In this document: one piece after another, positions 18,210 through 28,309 of the stretch
Layout: every line of letters begins with the position of its first letter
Numbering within the stretch: position 1 is the stretch's first letter
Source of the DNA: Bdellovibrionales bacterium
GTDB lineage: Bacteria > Bdellovibrionota > Bdellovibrionia > Bdellovibrionales > UBA1609
DNA length: 49,581 nucleotides
NCBI GenBank assembly: GCA_028819305.1
Contig: JAPPLY010000006.1
Coordinates: 1-49,581, forward strand
Reading direction: 5' to 3'
Notes under the pieces: model-generated
Databases searched by the model: none
The model's input: only the letters and a program-made list of their open reading frames with translations
Told to the model about the DNA's origin: nothing
Position numbers and translations under genes: made by a program

Positions 18210-18368
18210 ATCCCGCGGAAGCGGGAATCTAGCTTCATAAACGAGAAGGCTAGTTGTTACCTTTCTGTTCTGCTAAACTAAGAGACTCTCGTAAAAGGCT
18301 CTTAGTCCCGTGAAAACGGGAATCCAGTCGCACCTTGTATGTCATGCCCGCGAAAGCGGGCATCTAGT
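18210..18368. repeat. Cluster of three hairpin repeats (TCCCGC..GCGGGA type)
   Basis: 18210-18232, 18305-18326 and 18341-18368, each an inverted repeat. Confidence 0.8.
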
Positions 18369-18400
18369 AGTTATGGGAGAATCATTTATTAGTAAATATG

Positions 18401-18462
18401 TTTCTTCAGAAAAACAGCTTTGCCTCTTTCGGGACGGCCCTTGTCTTTCCTAGGTAGTCGGT
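18401..18462 (-). mobile_element. Truncated MITE-like element
   Basis: Matches the reverse complement of the 3' half of 3661-3769. Confidence 0.65.
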
Positions 18463-18469
18463 TCTGAAA

Positions 18470-18780
18470 AAATCAGTTTAGGGCAATAAAAGCAAAAAAA
18501 ATCCGGTTTCTTAACCAAGAGAAAAAAGACACAGCAAAAGACTTTAACAGCTTTTGCATATTGAACGTACTCGCTGACAATATCGGATTGATCTTGTCTC
18601 CTCTTATCCCTCCAAGATAATTCTCCCCAGCCTATGCTCTCGCTTCATATGACCTATCACTGGCTCTATCGAAACCCTCCTCCTAAAAAAGATGTTTTTT
18701 TGAAGCTTTTTAAGCTTTTTTGCGTTTTCCGTGCATTTATTTTCCTCTGAATAGCTCAACTCTTCAAGTGATTTTATATG
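18470..18780 (-). pseudogene. IS5-family-like transposase C-terminal remnant with frameshift
   Basis: Minus strand reads RRRVSIEPVIGHMKREHRLG // ENYLGGIRGDKINPILSASTFNMQKLLKSFAVSFFSWLRNRIFFAFIALN*, like IS5-type IEPVIGHLK.DHRLGRNYL.G..GD.IN. Confidence 0.8.
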
Positions 18781-18965
18781 CTTAGAACTTTTTCAGAACC
18801 TACTATATAATTGTATTTTTTCCTTAACCTCCCAAAAAGAGGCTACCTATCAAGCAGGGAGGTAAAAAAAATAGAAACCCATATTTGAAATAGGTTCAAG
18901 ATAACTTTAGAGGATTATTTCTAATAATTTTTAATTTTATACCGATAAAATAAAAAAGGAAAGGA

Positions 18966-21329
18966 ATGTTTTATAAAATAAAAAATCTTTACAGACAGAG
19001 CAAGAATAAGGGTTTTAAAAAAGCTCTGTACCTCCTCTTCTCTCATCTCCTAAGTTATTTCAATAATTTATACGAAACACTTTTTAAATCCCTAGTTTTT
19101 GTAAAGAGCTTCTCCATCCCTAATTTAGGAAAATTACTTTCCAATAAAACTTTTTTCTTATCTTTGGGAAGTAAGAAGCAGCCGACTCCTGTGTGCCATT
19201 CCTTTTTTTGTAATAATAAAGGGATAACTGTACTAGAGGTTTTGGTCGCAGTTGGTATTTTCTCTATCATAGTGATGGGATCTTCTCAGTTCCTCCTTAA
19301 TAATCTTAAATTTCAAGGTCTCATCCAATCTAAGTCCTCTGAGCAAAACTTGTGGGAGATGATAGGGAAGTTAAATGAACAAGCCTGTAAAAAGACTTTT
19401 TCAGGCAAAAACATTGGTCAAAGTATAGACAGAATACAAGATGGAAAGGGGATTCCTTTGTTGGATCTTTCTACCACTAAAGGTCTTTTTAACAGACACT
19501 TAAAAGTGGTAAAAATAGAAACTCGGCCCAAGACAGATCCCTGTAGCAGTATAACAGCTGCTAGTTCTGGAGACTGTCCTCCTGGTTGCACCTACTCTTC
19601 TCCGGGGCCTTGTAGTGGTACAAGCTCCACTTCCACTCCTGGATATGCAGAAATGGACATTTACTTTTCCAGACCAGGGAGTTTATTTGAAGCTAAAAAG
19701 TTGGATGGAGTTTGTACTTCTTTGGACCAAACAGACTGTTACAAAAATAGCTGTATTTTATCGCTTGAGCCTACTCATACAGGTGCGAATGGAGTCGCTA
19801 TAGGGGATTGTGCGTTTTTTAGTTGTAACAAGGGAATTAGTGGGGGAGGAGGAGATGTAGAATGTTATCAGGTGACAGACACGGGAGACACGCCTGAAGA
19901 AGTAGCTTTAGTAGGCTGTGGTACCACACAGGATGTGACTCAGGCAGAGACAACCGCTTATGGATTTAATGCCGGTGGTTCGGGGGCAGGGCTAGCTAGC
20001 ACTTTTATTGGATTTAATACAGGTAAACTTTCTACAGGACACTTTAACACCTTTTTGGGCTATGAAGCAGGCAAGAAAAACACGACAGGAAATCATAACA
20101 TCTTTATTGGCCATAAGGCAGGATACTCAAACATAAGAGGCGATCATAGCATCTTTTTAGGCCATGAAGCAGGATATAATACGATAGGAAACAGCGGAGA
20201 GTTCTCCTATAACATCTTTTTAGGCACTTTAACAGGAAACGCCAACACAACAGGAACGGATAACACCTATGTAGGCCATAAGGCAGGACGGAACAAAGTA
20301 ACAGGAAATCGCAACACCTTTATAGGCTCTGAAACAGGATACGGACACCTGACACGAGTACTTAACACAGGATCGTATAACACTTTTATAGGCTATAAAG
20401 CAGGATTCGGAAACCAGGCTGGAACAGATAATACTTTTATAGGCTCTTATGCAGGATCAGGAAACCAGACTGGAGTTGGCAATACCTATTTAGGCAAGGA
20501 TGCAGGAAGCTTAAACAGCACTGGAAACAATAATATTTTTATAGGTGATCGGGCCGCATTTCTCAGTACTTATAATAATACAAGTAATAAGTTTGTTATA
20601 GGAAATCGAGATAATAGAGAGTGGATTGTAGGAGATATAAACACACAAACTATTACAGTCAAGGGTAAGCAAATTTGTCTTAATGTAGCAAGTGGTACTG
20701 GCTTCTGCGGAACCTCTAGCTCAAGAACTTTAAAAAAAGATATTAAAGTTTTTACAGATTATCAAAAATCTTTAGAGCATATTTTAAAGACTCCTCTTTT
20801 TAACTATAAATATAAGGATGCCAAAAACTTTCATCCTAAAAAGCGTATGGGTCTTATTTCGGAGGAGCTTTCCAAAGATCTTCAGATTCTCAAAAAAGGA
20901 GAAGTTTCTACCCCCGACTGGCCCAGTATTTATGGAACACTTTGGGCAGGCATAAAAGCTCTACATAAAAAACTAAAGGATTTTAAAGAAAAAGTACAAG
21001 TTCGTTTAAAAGAGTTTGAACAAAAACTCCAGAACCTGAGTACATCTATAAAGAATTTTAATAAGCAGCTAAAGCAACTAAGCTCAGAACTCCTTATTAA
21101 AGTGGAAAACAATAGAAAACTATCTCAAAAAATAGAAAAAGAACTACAAGATATAAAAAAACAATTAAAAAGTATCACTAAAAAGTTGTTAGAGACCACT
21201 CATGAATTAAAAACACTAAAGCTTAGGAGAAAAAACGAACTAGAAGATACAAAAAACGAACTAAAAGATATAAAAGAACAATTAAAATCACTACAAAGAA
21301 AAATAAATATTTCTAAAAAAAAGGCATAA
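18966..21329 (+). CDS. Chimeric surface protein: prepilin-type N-methylation segment, NTFIGxxAG repeats, Peptidase_S74 chaperone domain and C-terminal coiled coil
   Basis: KGITVLEVLVAVGIFSIIVMGSSQF; repeated NTFIGYKAGFGNQAGTD; SSRTLKKDIKVFTDY...KRMGLISEELSKDL; Lys/Leu coiled coil. Confidence 0.85.
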   Translation: MFYKIKNLYRQSKNKGFKKALYLLFSHLLSYFNNLYETLFKSLVFVKSFSIPNLGKLLSNKTFFLSLGSKKQPTPVCHSFFCNNKGITVLEVLVAVGIFSIIVMGSSQFLLNNLKFQGLIQSKSSEQNLWEMIGKLNEQACKKTFSGKNIGQSIDRIQDGKGIPLLDLSTTKGLFNRHLKVVKIETRPKTDPCSSITAASSGDCPPGCTYSSPGPCSGTSSTSTPGYAEMDIYFSRPGSLFEAKKLDGVCTSLDQTDCYKNSCILSLEPTHTGANGVAIGDCAFFSCNKGISGGGGDVECYQVTDTGDTPEEVALVGCGTTQDVTQAETTAYGFNAGGSGAGLASTFIGFNTGKLSTGHFNTFLGYEAGKKNTTGNHNIFIGHKAGYSNIRGDHSIFLGHEAGYNTIGNSGEFSYNIFLGTLTGNANTTGTDNTYVGHKAGRNKVTGNRNTFIGSETGYGHLTRVLNTGSYNTFIGYKAGFGNQAGTDNTFIGSYAGSGNQTGVGNTYLGKDAGSLNSTGNNNIFIGDRAAFLSTYNNTSNKFVIGNRDNREWIVGDINTQTITVKGKQICLNVASGTGFCGTSSSRTLKKDIKVFTDYQKSLEHILKTPLFNYKYKDAKNFHPKKRMGLISEELSKDLQILKKGEVSTPDWPSIYGTLWAGIKALHKKLKDFKEKVQVRLKEFEQKLQNLSTSIKNFNKQLKQLSSELLIKVENNRKLSQKIEKELQDIKKQLKSITKKLLETTHELKTLKLRRKNELEDTKNELKDIKEQLKSLQRKINISKKKA

Positions 21330-21402
21330 AATATATAAATAAGCTATTCTGGTTGAATTTAGAATTTTTTTTATTGACGAAGGTTGGAGAAGCAAATAAA
21401 GA

Positions 21403-21499
21403 TATACTTATCTTGTTAAAAAAATCTGGATTTAAAGGCTTGGCAGCCTTAGAGGAAAGAACCGAAGAGTTACGGAAAAAGAATACCCTTTGGGTATAA
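21403..21499 (+). repeat. Mosaic palindromic repeat, core type (intergenic)
   Basis: TATACTTATCTTGTTA...GGATTTAAAGGCTTGGCAGCC...GAGGAAAGAACCGAAGAGTTACGGAAAAAGAATACCCTTTGGGTATA. Confidence 0.85.
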
Positions 21500-21508
21500 G
21501 GTTAAAAA

Positions 21509-21673
21509 ATGGGAAGAAGAAAAAAGACAGAGACCACGGAATTCGGTCTTTCCAAAAAAGACTTTAGAGAAAGTCCCTCTGTGGAAAAATTCTACAGAAC
21601 TATTCACCAGTATCAGCTGAGGGAAGAAGCTTATAAAGCGGCTATCGAAATCTACCTCCATCTGAAAAAATAA
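21509..21673 (+). CDS. Small hypothetical protein (54 aa, below the ORF-track cutoff)
   Basis: MGRRKKTETTEFGLSKKDFRESPSVEKFYRTIHQYQLREEAYKAAIEIYLHLKK; no strong RBS. Confidence 0.4.
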   Translation: MGRRKKTETTEFGLSKKDFRESPSVEKFYRTIHQYQLREEAYKAAIEIYLHLKK

Positions 21674-21854
21674 CTTTTTGTTATTTGATTTTTCCTGTGC
21701 CTCAAGATTAGATTTTTTTATTATACTTCTCCCCTAAAGAGCACATCATTATCATATAAAATGAACCAGGAAATAGGATCCCTGTGGGGGAAGGGAACGG
21801 GGGTTCCTGACCTATTCGGTATAAAATAAAAAAATATTTAAGAGTATAAAAACT

Positions 21855-23225
21855 ATGTTTCAATCTATAAATCCTTTTACAGAAGAACTATTCGGTGAAA
21901 CCTCATCTCTTTCTCATTCACAAATAGAGGAAAAACTTTCTTTTTCGACTCAAGCCTTTGGTAAATGGAACCAAATGAGTGTGGAAACCAGGGTAAGTTA
22001 TGTTTCCCATTTGATGGCTCTTTTGGAAGAAGAAAAAAAGAATCTAGCCACTCTTATTACAAAAGAGATGGGTAAGCCCATTACGCAATCAGTGGCGGAG
22101 ATCGAAAAATGCCAACTTCTTTGTGAGTATATTTCAAAACAGGCACCTGTTTTTCTGGCGGATCAAAAAAATATCCCTTCGGCCTCTTCAGAATCTTATG
22201 TTATTTATAAACCTTTGGGGGCGATTTTGGGAATTATGCCCTGGAATTTTCCTTTTTGGCAGGTGTTTCGCTTTGCTTTGCCCACTCTGCTCAGCGGAAA
22301 TGTTGTTTTGGTTAAGCAAGCCCCTAATGTCATGCTCTGTGGTGTTGAGTTGGAAAAATTGTTTGTAAGAGCGGGGTTCCCTTTGGGAATTTACCAAAAT
22401 CTTCCTATCTCCATAGAACAAATAGAAAAGATGATAGCAGATAGCCGTATCAGAGGGGTTTCTCTGACAGGGAGTGTAAAAGCTGGTCGAGCTGTGTCCG
22501 CTTTGGCCGGGAGGTATTTAAAAAAGAATGTGTTGGAGTTGGGAGGGAGTGATCCTTATATCATTTTAGATTCAGCAGATCTAGAGAAAGCAGCGAGAGA
22601 ATGTGTCCTGTCTCGATTAAATAATGGTGGGCAAAGCTGTATCGCTGCCAAGCGTCTTATTGTGACAAAAAAAAATGAAAAAGAATTTTTATCTCTTTTA
22701 ACAAGAGAAATGCAAAAATATAAAATGGATGATCCTATGTTACCGGATACCAAATTAGGCCCTTTGGCTCGTAAGGATTTAAGAGATCATTTACATAATC
22801 AGGTGGAAGATTTAGTTAAAAAAGGAGCCTCCATTTTATTAGAGGCAAAACTTCCAAAAAATAAAAAAGGTTATTTTTATCCTCCCACTATATTACACAC
22901 TGTATGGGGCTCAGAGGCTTCTGCTTTTGCAGAAGAATTATTTGGCCCTGTAGCTTTAGTTATTACTATACCTAGTGAAGAAGAGGCTTTGTTTGTTAGT
23001 AATGCCTCCCCCTATGGTTTAGGGGCGGCCGTTTTTAGTAAGGATGAAGCACAGGCAGAACAATGGGCGCGCGATAAAATACATGCGGGTTCTTGTGCTG
23101 TTAATCAAGCCCTGCATTCTCATCCAGCTCTCCCTTTTGGGGGTATTAAAGACTCAGGGTACGGAAGAGAGCTTTCTGCCTGGGGCTTTTATGAGTTTGT
23201 TAATATCAAAACTATTTTTCGGTGA
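21855..23225 (+). CDS. NAD(P)-dependent aldehyde dehydrogenase, succinate-semialdehyde dehydrogenase-like
   Basis: PWNFPFWQVFRFALPTLLSGNVVLVK, VLELGGSDPYIIL, NNGGQSCIAAKR, EELFGPVALV. Confidence 0.93.
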   Translation: MFQSINPFTEELFGETSSLSHSQIEEKLSFSTQAFGKWNQMSVETRVSYVSHLMALLEEEKKNLATLITKEMGKPITQSVAEIEKCQLLCEYISKQAPVFLADQKNIPSASSESYVIYKPLGAILGIMPWNFPFWQVFRFALPTLLSGNVVLVKQAPNVMLCGVELEKLFVRAGFPLGIYQNLPISIEQIEKMIADSRIRGVSLTGSVKAGRAVSALAGRYLKKNVLELGGSDPYIILDSADLEKAARECVLSRLNNGGQSCIAAKRLIVTKKNEKEFLSLLTREMQKYKMDDPMLPDTKLGPLARKDLRDHLHNQVEDLVKKGASILLEAKLPKNKKGYFYPPTILHTVWGSEASAFAEELFGPVALVITIPSEEEALFVSNASPYGLGAAVFSKDEAQAEQWARDKIHAGSCAVNQALHSHPALPFGGIKDSGYGRELSAWGFYEFVNIKTIFR

Positions 23226-23355
23226 AGATCACAAAAAATACTTAAAATATATGCCAATAATGTTTGTCAAAAACCTTGTTATTGCATTATACAAGCTAAT
23301 AACTTTTTAAAAAATGAGCAACATTGCTTAAAAAATAATATAAGGATAAAGAATT

Positions 23356-24165
23356 ATGAACAAAAAACCTTTATTAGTCAGTATTCCTCATAGTGGGGAG
23401 AAGATAGTAGATGAATGTGCTTGGCTTAAAGACCTGGATGAAGTGACTTTGATGTATGATGTGGATCGTTTTGTAGATCAAATGTATGAGTCGGTATTAA
23501 GTAAATACAATATACCGAAAGTGGTGACAGAATATCATCGTTATGTAGTGGATTGTAATCGTTGGCCTACCGATGTGGATTGCGATTCCGTAGAAGGCAG
23601 TGAAAAGCCTTCCGGCTCTCACCCCACAGGGCTTCATTGGAGAAAAACAACCGCCGGATATATTTTGTTAAAAAAACCTCTGAGTCAAAATCTCCATAAG
23701 GATATTATTAAAAAATATTATACAGATTTTTTTAAAGCCATTGATTCTATATATGAAAGTTTCCATCAGAGAAGAGAAAACAATATCTACCATCTGGATC
23801 TTCATAGTATGCCCTCTCATGGCACGACAGCTCATAGGGACCCGGGAGAGGATAGGGTGGATATAGTGATTGGTAATGAAAAGGGAAGAACAGCGACAGC
23901 AGAATGGACAGAGCAAGTGAGTGCGGCTTATCGCCATCAGGGTTTTCATGTTCGGCTAAATCACCCTTATACGGGAGGTACCATTGTGGAAAAATATGGA
24001 TGCCCTCAAGAGGGTCGTCAAGCCTTGATGATTGAGTTGAATCGTAAACTTTATATGGATGAGAAAACTAAAAAAATCATCCCTGATAAAGCGAAAGCCG
24101 TAAAAGAACGGCTGAATAAAGCCATATCCGAGGTCTATCACCACCTTCCCCTTGCGGTAGAGTAG
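23356..24165 (+). CDS. N-formylglutamate amidohydrolase family protein
   Basis: LLVSIPHSGEKI, VDRFVDQMYE, VDCNRWP, LDLHSMPSHG, HPYTGGTIVEKYG, ALMIELNRKLYMDE. Confidence 0.9.
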   Translation: MNKKPLLVSIPHSGEKIVDECAWLKDLDEVTLMYDVDRFVDQMYESVLSKYNIPKVVTEYHRYVVDCNRWPTDVDCDSVEGSEKPSGSHPTGLHWRKTTAGYILLKKPLSQNLHKDIIKKYYTDFFKAIDSIYESFHQRRENNIYHLDLHSMPSHGTTAHRDPGEDRVDIVIGNEKGRTATAEWTEQVSAAYRHQGFHVRLNHPYTGGTIVEKYGCPQEGRQALMIELNRKLYMDEKTKKIIPDKAKAVKERLNKAISEVYHHLPLAVE

Positions 24166-24389
24166 TACAAGTAAGTTGACTATCTCCTAAGTCACCTTAA
24201 GTTATCCTGATTCAGTTTTTTTATACTCTGCATCAAGAAAGAACTTTGTGTCATACACTTACTTTTTTAAGTGTCTGGAATAAAAATTGCATATACTTTT
24301 TAAAGAACGGCAAATCTATAAAAATTGTTTTTTTATGGATAAAAATGGATTTCTTTATTATATGTGAAGAAAAGGAAAAGCTTAGGAAT

Positions 24390-24626
24390 ATGTCAAAAAA
24401 AAGCAAATCATTAAAATATAGAGACCTCCCTTGGGAATTAAAAAACAAGGTGGATTTTACTTATGGACATATCCAAAAGGCTCAAAATCCCACAATTCAG
24501 CATATTTTAAAAAGGTTAAAAAAATTTGAAAAAATGTATGCAGAAGAAGGAGCGGAAGTGTCTGCTCAAGAAAAGAGAGAGGCTATTGATAAATTAGAAA
24601 ACTATATGGAATCTGCTGAATTATAA
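24390..24626 (+). CDS. Small hypothetical protein upstream of the restriction-modification locus
   Basis: MSKKSKSLKYRDLPWELKNKVDFTYG...; start at 24390 preferred over the ORF-track start. Confidence 0.6.
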   Translation: MSKKSKSLKYRDLPWELKNKVDFTYGHIQKAQNPTIQHILKRLKKFEKMYAEEGAEVSAQEKREAIDKLENYMESAEL

Positions 24627-24671
24627 AACACAATAGAAAAGTCTCAAAATTAACAAGTAGAGGAAAATATA

Positions 24672-24824
24672 ATGCCAAAACAAAGAAAAACATCTAAGAA
24701 AGTTGGTAAAGTCGCTTCTAAAGTATTAAAAAGTAAAAAAGCAGGTAAAAAAGCCAAAACTGTCGCAGCTTCAGCTTTGTCACAACGAGCACCTAAAAAG
24801 AAATTAAAAAAGAAGCGAAAATAA
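24672..24824 (+). CDS. 50-aa Lys/Ala-rich basic protein
   Basis: MPKQRKTSKKVGKVASKVLKSKKAGKKAKTVAASALSQRAPKKKLKKKRK; RBS agagg; directly precedes mod. Confidence 0.55.
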   Translation: MPKQRKTSKKVGKVASKVLKSKKAGKKAKTVAASALSQRAPKKKLKKKRK

Positions 24825-24847
24825 AAACTTAAATTTGTAGCATCATC

Positions 24848-27388
24848 ATGGCAAGACACAAAAAACATAAATCAAAGACGATAGAAATTTATAAACATAA
24901 AACTCAAAAGAGGAAAAATAACCCTCAAGTGGGAGCTGTAACTTCTGAAACAGACAATCCAAAAGTTAAGACGAAGAAATACAAATATGATCCTAATATA
25001 GACCCTGAACTTAGGTGGGCTGGCAAAGCAGAAAGGCTATCTTTTGAAGCTCCGACTGTTCCTTTACATATTCACGAAAAAATAGATCCAAGAAGCATTA
25101 TTGAAACAGTGAGAAGCCGAAACTCTGTAGATTATGAACAAATGTCTTTATTCCATGATCCTACAGAAAGAAGACCATTAGAAAAAGAGATTGAGTTTTA
25201 TAAACACGAAAAGCTTTGGAGTAATCGTTTGATTGCTGGAGACTCCCTTGTGGTAATGAACTCTTTACTTCAAAAAGAGGGAATGGCTGGAAAAGTCCAG
25301 TGTATTTATATTGATCCGCCTTATGGGATTAAATATGGTTCTAACTTTCAGCCTTTTATAAACAAAAGAGATGTCAAAGACAAAAAGGATGAAGACCTGA
25401 CTGCTGAACCGGAAATGATAAAAGCCTTTCGGGACACTTGGGAGCTTGGTATTCATTCTTATTTAACTTACTTGAGAGATAGATTGTTTTTGGCTAAGGA
25501 ATTGCTTACAGAAAGTGGTTCTTGCTTTGTTCAAATTTCTGATGAAAATGTGCACTTAGTTCGAAATTTAATGGATGAAGTTTTTGGAGTAAATAATTAT
25601 GTATCAACAATAATTTTTAGAAAGAAAAAAATGCCTCTTGGTGCAAAATATCTTGAATACTTTTGTGATTATATACTGTTTTATTCAAAAAACATAAACA
25701 ATTTAAAATTTCATCGTCTTTTTCGATTTAAAGATATGCAAGGAGATTCAAAATGGTGTTTTGTTCAATTATCTAATGGAGAGCGTAGAAGAATGACACC
25801 AGAAGAACATAAAAATCATTCTTTACTCCCAAAAGAATCAAAAATATATCTTCGTCAACTTATTACGCCAGCTGGATTAAATCAAACAGGTCTTTTCCCT
25901 GTAAGAATTAATGGCAAAACTATATACCCTCCGAAAGGAAAAAGTTGGAAAACTTCAAAAACTGGAATGAATAAGTTAATTAGAAGTCAGAGGGTAGAAC
26001 TCTCAGAAAATGATAAAACTCTTAATTATGTAATGTTTCTTGATGATTACCCTGTTACTTCTATAAATGCTCTTTGGTATGACACTTCAGGAGCACATAA
26101 TCAAAAATATGTTGTTGAAACATCTCCTACTGTTATACAGCGTTGTATGTTAATGACCACAGACCCAGGGGATTTAGTTTTAGACCCTACTTGTGGAAGC
26201 GGAACAACAGCCTATGTGGCTGAAAAATGGGGTCGCCGTTGGATCACTTGTGACACTTCCCGTGTCGCTGTGGCTTTAGCCAAGCAAAGGCTTATGACAG
26301 CCAATTTTGACTACTACAAATTAACGGACAACAAACAAGGTGTCAGTGGAGGCTTTAATTATAAAGAAGTTCCTCATATCACTTTAAAATCCATTGCTAA
26401 TAACCCGGACATAAGAGAAGACATGACAAAACAAGAAATAGAGTCAGCTATAGCCCGTCATGCTCCCAAAGAAAAATTAGTCGATCAGCCTCATATAGAC
26501 AGAAGCAAATTTAGAGTTTCCGGCCCCTTTACTGTTGAAGCTATCCCAGCTGTTAAAGTGGAAACCTTATCAGGAGAAATGTTAAATGGAGTAAACAGCA
26601 TTATAAAACAGGATTGGTTTCATGCGCTTAAAGAGCATGGAATAAAAGGGAAAAAAGGATTGAGCAAAGATATTGAATTTACAAGATTAGAAATGATTAG
26701 TGACACTCAATATATTTATGGGGAAGGGGAAATAAAAGAAACCGGGAAAAGAGCTATTGTTTGTTTTGGTTCAGAGTTTGCTCCCTTAGAGCAAAGGCAA
26801 GTAGAAGAAGCTTTAAAAGAGGCTAAGCCCTTTCGGCCTGACATTGTGATTTTTTGTGCCTTTCAATTTGATCCTGAAGCTGGCAAAGATGTTGACGAAC
26901 TGGATTTAAAATGGACAAAAGTTTTAAAAGTTCAAATGAACAGTGATCTTTTAACCCATGATCTAAAAAAGAAAACAAAAGGGGAAAGCTTTTGGCTGGT
27001 CGGCCAGCCTGATGTTAAAGTTCAAAAAATTGTTAAAGGAGAACATAAGGGAAAATATACTGTCCGCATTCAGGGATTTGACTATTACAACACAAAAACA
27101 AATGAACTTGAAAAAGGCGGCAAAGACAAAATTGCAATATGGATGTTGGATACCAATTATGATGAAAGGTCTTTATATCCCAGGCAGGTGTTTTTCCCTC
27201 TTTCAGGAAACAAAGACGGCTGGGAAAAGTTAAAAAAAAGTTTAAAATCAGAATTGAACTTAGATTTGATGGATAAATTTAAAGGAACAGAGGCGATTCC
27301 TTTTAAAGCGGAAAACCATAAAAAAATGGCCATAAAAATTATTGATGACAGAGGCATTGAAAGCCTGATTATCAAGACGTTGGATTAA
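24848..27388 (+). CDS. mod: Type III restriction-modification system methyltransferase (Mod)
   Basis: CIYIDPPYGIKYGSNFQPF (DPPY) and DPTCGSGTTAYVAEKWGRRWITCDTS (SAM motif). Confidence 0.95.
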   Translation: MARHKKHKSKTIEIYKHKTQKRKNNPQVGAVTSETDNPKVKTKKYKYDPNIDPELRWAGKAERLSFEAPTVPLHIHEKIDPRSIIETVRSRNSVDYEQMSLFHDPTERRPLEKEIEFYKHEKLWSNRLIAGDSLVVMNSLLQKEGMAGKVQCIYIDPPYGIKYGSNFQPFINKRDVKDKKDEDLTAEPEMIKAFRDTWELGIHSYLTYLRDRLFLAKELLTESGSCFVQISDENVHLVRNLMDEVFGVNNYVSTIIFRKKKMPLGAKYLEYFCDYILFYSKNINNLKFHRLFRFKDMQGDSKWCFVQLSNGERRRMTPEEHKNHSLLPKESKIYLRQLITPAGLNQTGLFPVRINGKTIYPPKGKSWKTSKTGMNKLIRSQRVELSENDKTLNYVMFLDDYPVTSINALWYDTSGAHNQKYVVETSPTVIQRCMLMTTDPGDLVLDPTCGSGTTAYVAEKWGRRWITCDTSRVAVALAKQRLMTANFDYYKLTDNKQGVSGGFNYKEVPHITLKSIANNPDIREDMTKQEIESAIARHAPKEKLVDQPHIDRSKFRVSGPFTVEAIPAVKVETLSGEMLNGVNSIIKQDWFHALKEHGIKGKKGLSKDIEFTRLEMISDTQYIYGEGEIKETGKRAIVCFGSEFAPLEQRQVEEALKEAKPFRPDIVIFCAFQFDPEAGKDVDELDLKWTKVLKVQMNSDLLTHDLKKKTKGESFWLVGQPDVKVQKIVKGEHKGKYTVRIQGFDYYNTKTNELEKGGKDKIAIWMLDTNYDERSLYPRQVFFPLSGNKDGWEKLKKSLKSELNLDLMDKFKGTEAIPFKAENHKKMAIKIIDDRGIESLIIKTLD

Positions 27389-27431
27389 AAACTTATTATC
27401 AATTTAAGGAGATATAGAATAAAGAAAAATT

Positions 27432-28277
27432 ATGAAAATGGAAATTATAAAATCTCTTACAGATAATTTTGAATCTTTTGCCAAGCAGACAGAAACAGGG
27501 GTGGAATTTTGGCTGGCCAGAGATCTACAGCATCTTCTTGGGTATGAAAAATGGGCTAATTTTCAAGTTGTTATTTTTAAGGCAAAAACAGCCTGTGAAA
27601 ATTCTGGGCGTAAAATATCAAACCATTTTGCCGACGCCGGCAAAATGGTTAATCTGGGGTCAGGAAGCCAGAGAGAAGTGTCTGATATAATGCTCACTCG
27701 TTATGCTTGTTATTTAATTACTCAAAATGGTGATGCGCGAAAGCAGGAAATTGCTTTTGCCCAAACCTACTTTGCGGTTCAAACCAGAAAATTTGAAATT
27801 ATCCAGAAACGGCTTTCAGAATCAGAAAGAGTGTTAGCTCGGAAAAAATTAGCTGATACCGAAAAAGAGCTATCAAGTGTTATTTATGAACAAACCGGAA
27901 GTGATAAAAATTTTGGAATTATACGCAGTAAAGGGGATAAAGCTTTGTTTGGTTACACAACAGAACAAATGAAAAGAAAGTGGAAAATTCCAAAAGGGAG
28001 AGCTTTATCGGATTTTGCCCCAATGATTATTTTAAAGGCTAAAGACTTTGCTACAGAGATTACCATTTTTAATACAAAAGCTAAAAAAATGCAAACAGAA
28101 TTTGAGATTTCCTCTGAGCATATTACAAATAACCAAAGTGTTCGAAATACATTGATTGAGCGTGGTATTAAACCTGAAAATTTATCTGTTGATGAAGATG
28201 TAAAAAAAATAGAAAGAAGGTTAAAATCAGAAAATACAAAAAGCTTAAAGAACAATTCAAACTTTATTAAAAAATAA
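27432..28277 (+). CDS. dinD: DNA damage-inducible protein D homolog
   Basis: EFWLARDLQHLLGYEKWANFQVVIFKAKTACENSG...FAQTYFAVQTRKFE...GIKPENLSVDEDVKKIERR. Confidence 0.92.
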   Translation: MKMEIIKSLTDNFESFAKQTETGVEFWLARDLQHLLGYEKWANFQVVIFKAKTACENSGRKISNHFADAGKMVNLGSGSQREVSDIMLTRYACYLITQNGDARKQEIAFAQTYFAVQTRKFEIIQKRLSESERVLARKKLADTEKELSSVIYEQTGSDKNFGIIRSKGDKALFGYTTEQMKRKWKIPKGRALSDFAPMIILKAKDFATEITIFNTKAKKMQTEFEISSEHITNNQSVRNTLIERGIKPENLSVDEDVKKIERRLKSENTKSLKNNSNFIKK

Positions 28278-28309
28278 AATCATGAATTATCAAGACGCTG
28301 GATTAAAAA

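Noticed and set aside
20030-20580. CRISPR-like periodicity in the NTFIG repeat region
   Set aside because: Repeats are degenerate and maintain the reading frame of a protein; no constant repeat/unique spacer structure. No CRISPR array or cas gene seen in the window.
18966-21329. Interpretation of the S74 protein as a prophage tail fibre
   Set aside because: No other phage structural genes nearby and the N-terminus is prepilin-like.
24246-24389. Upstream extension of the 126-aa ORF
   Set aside because: The first 48 residues look non-coding; ATG at 24390 is preferred.
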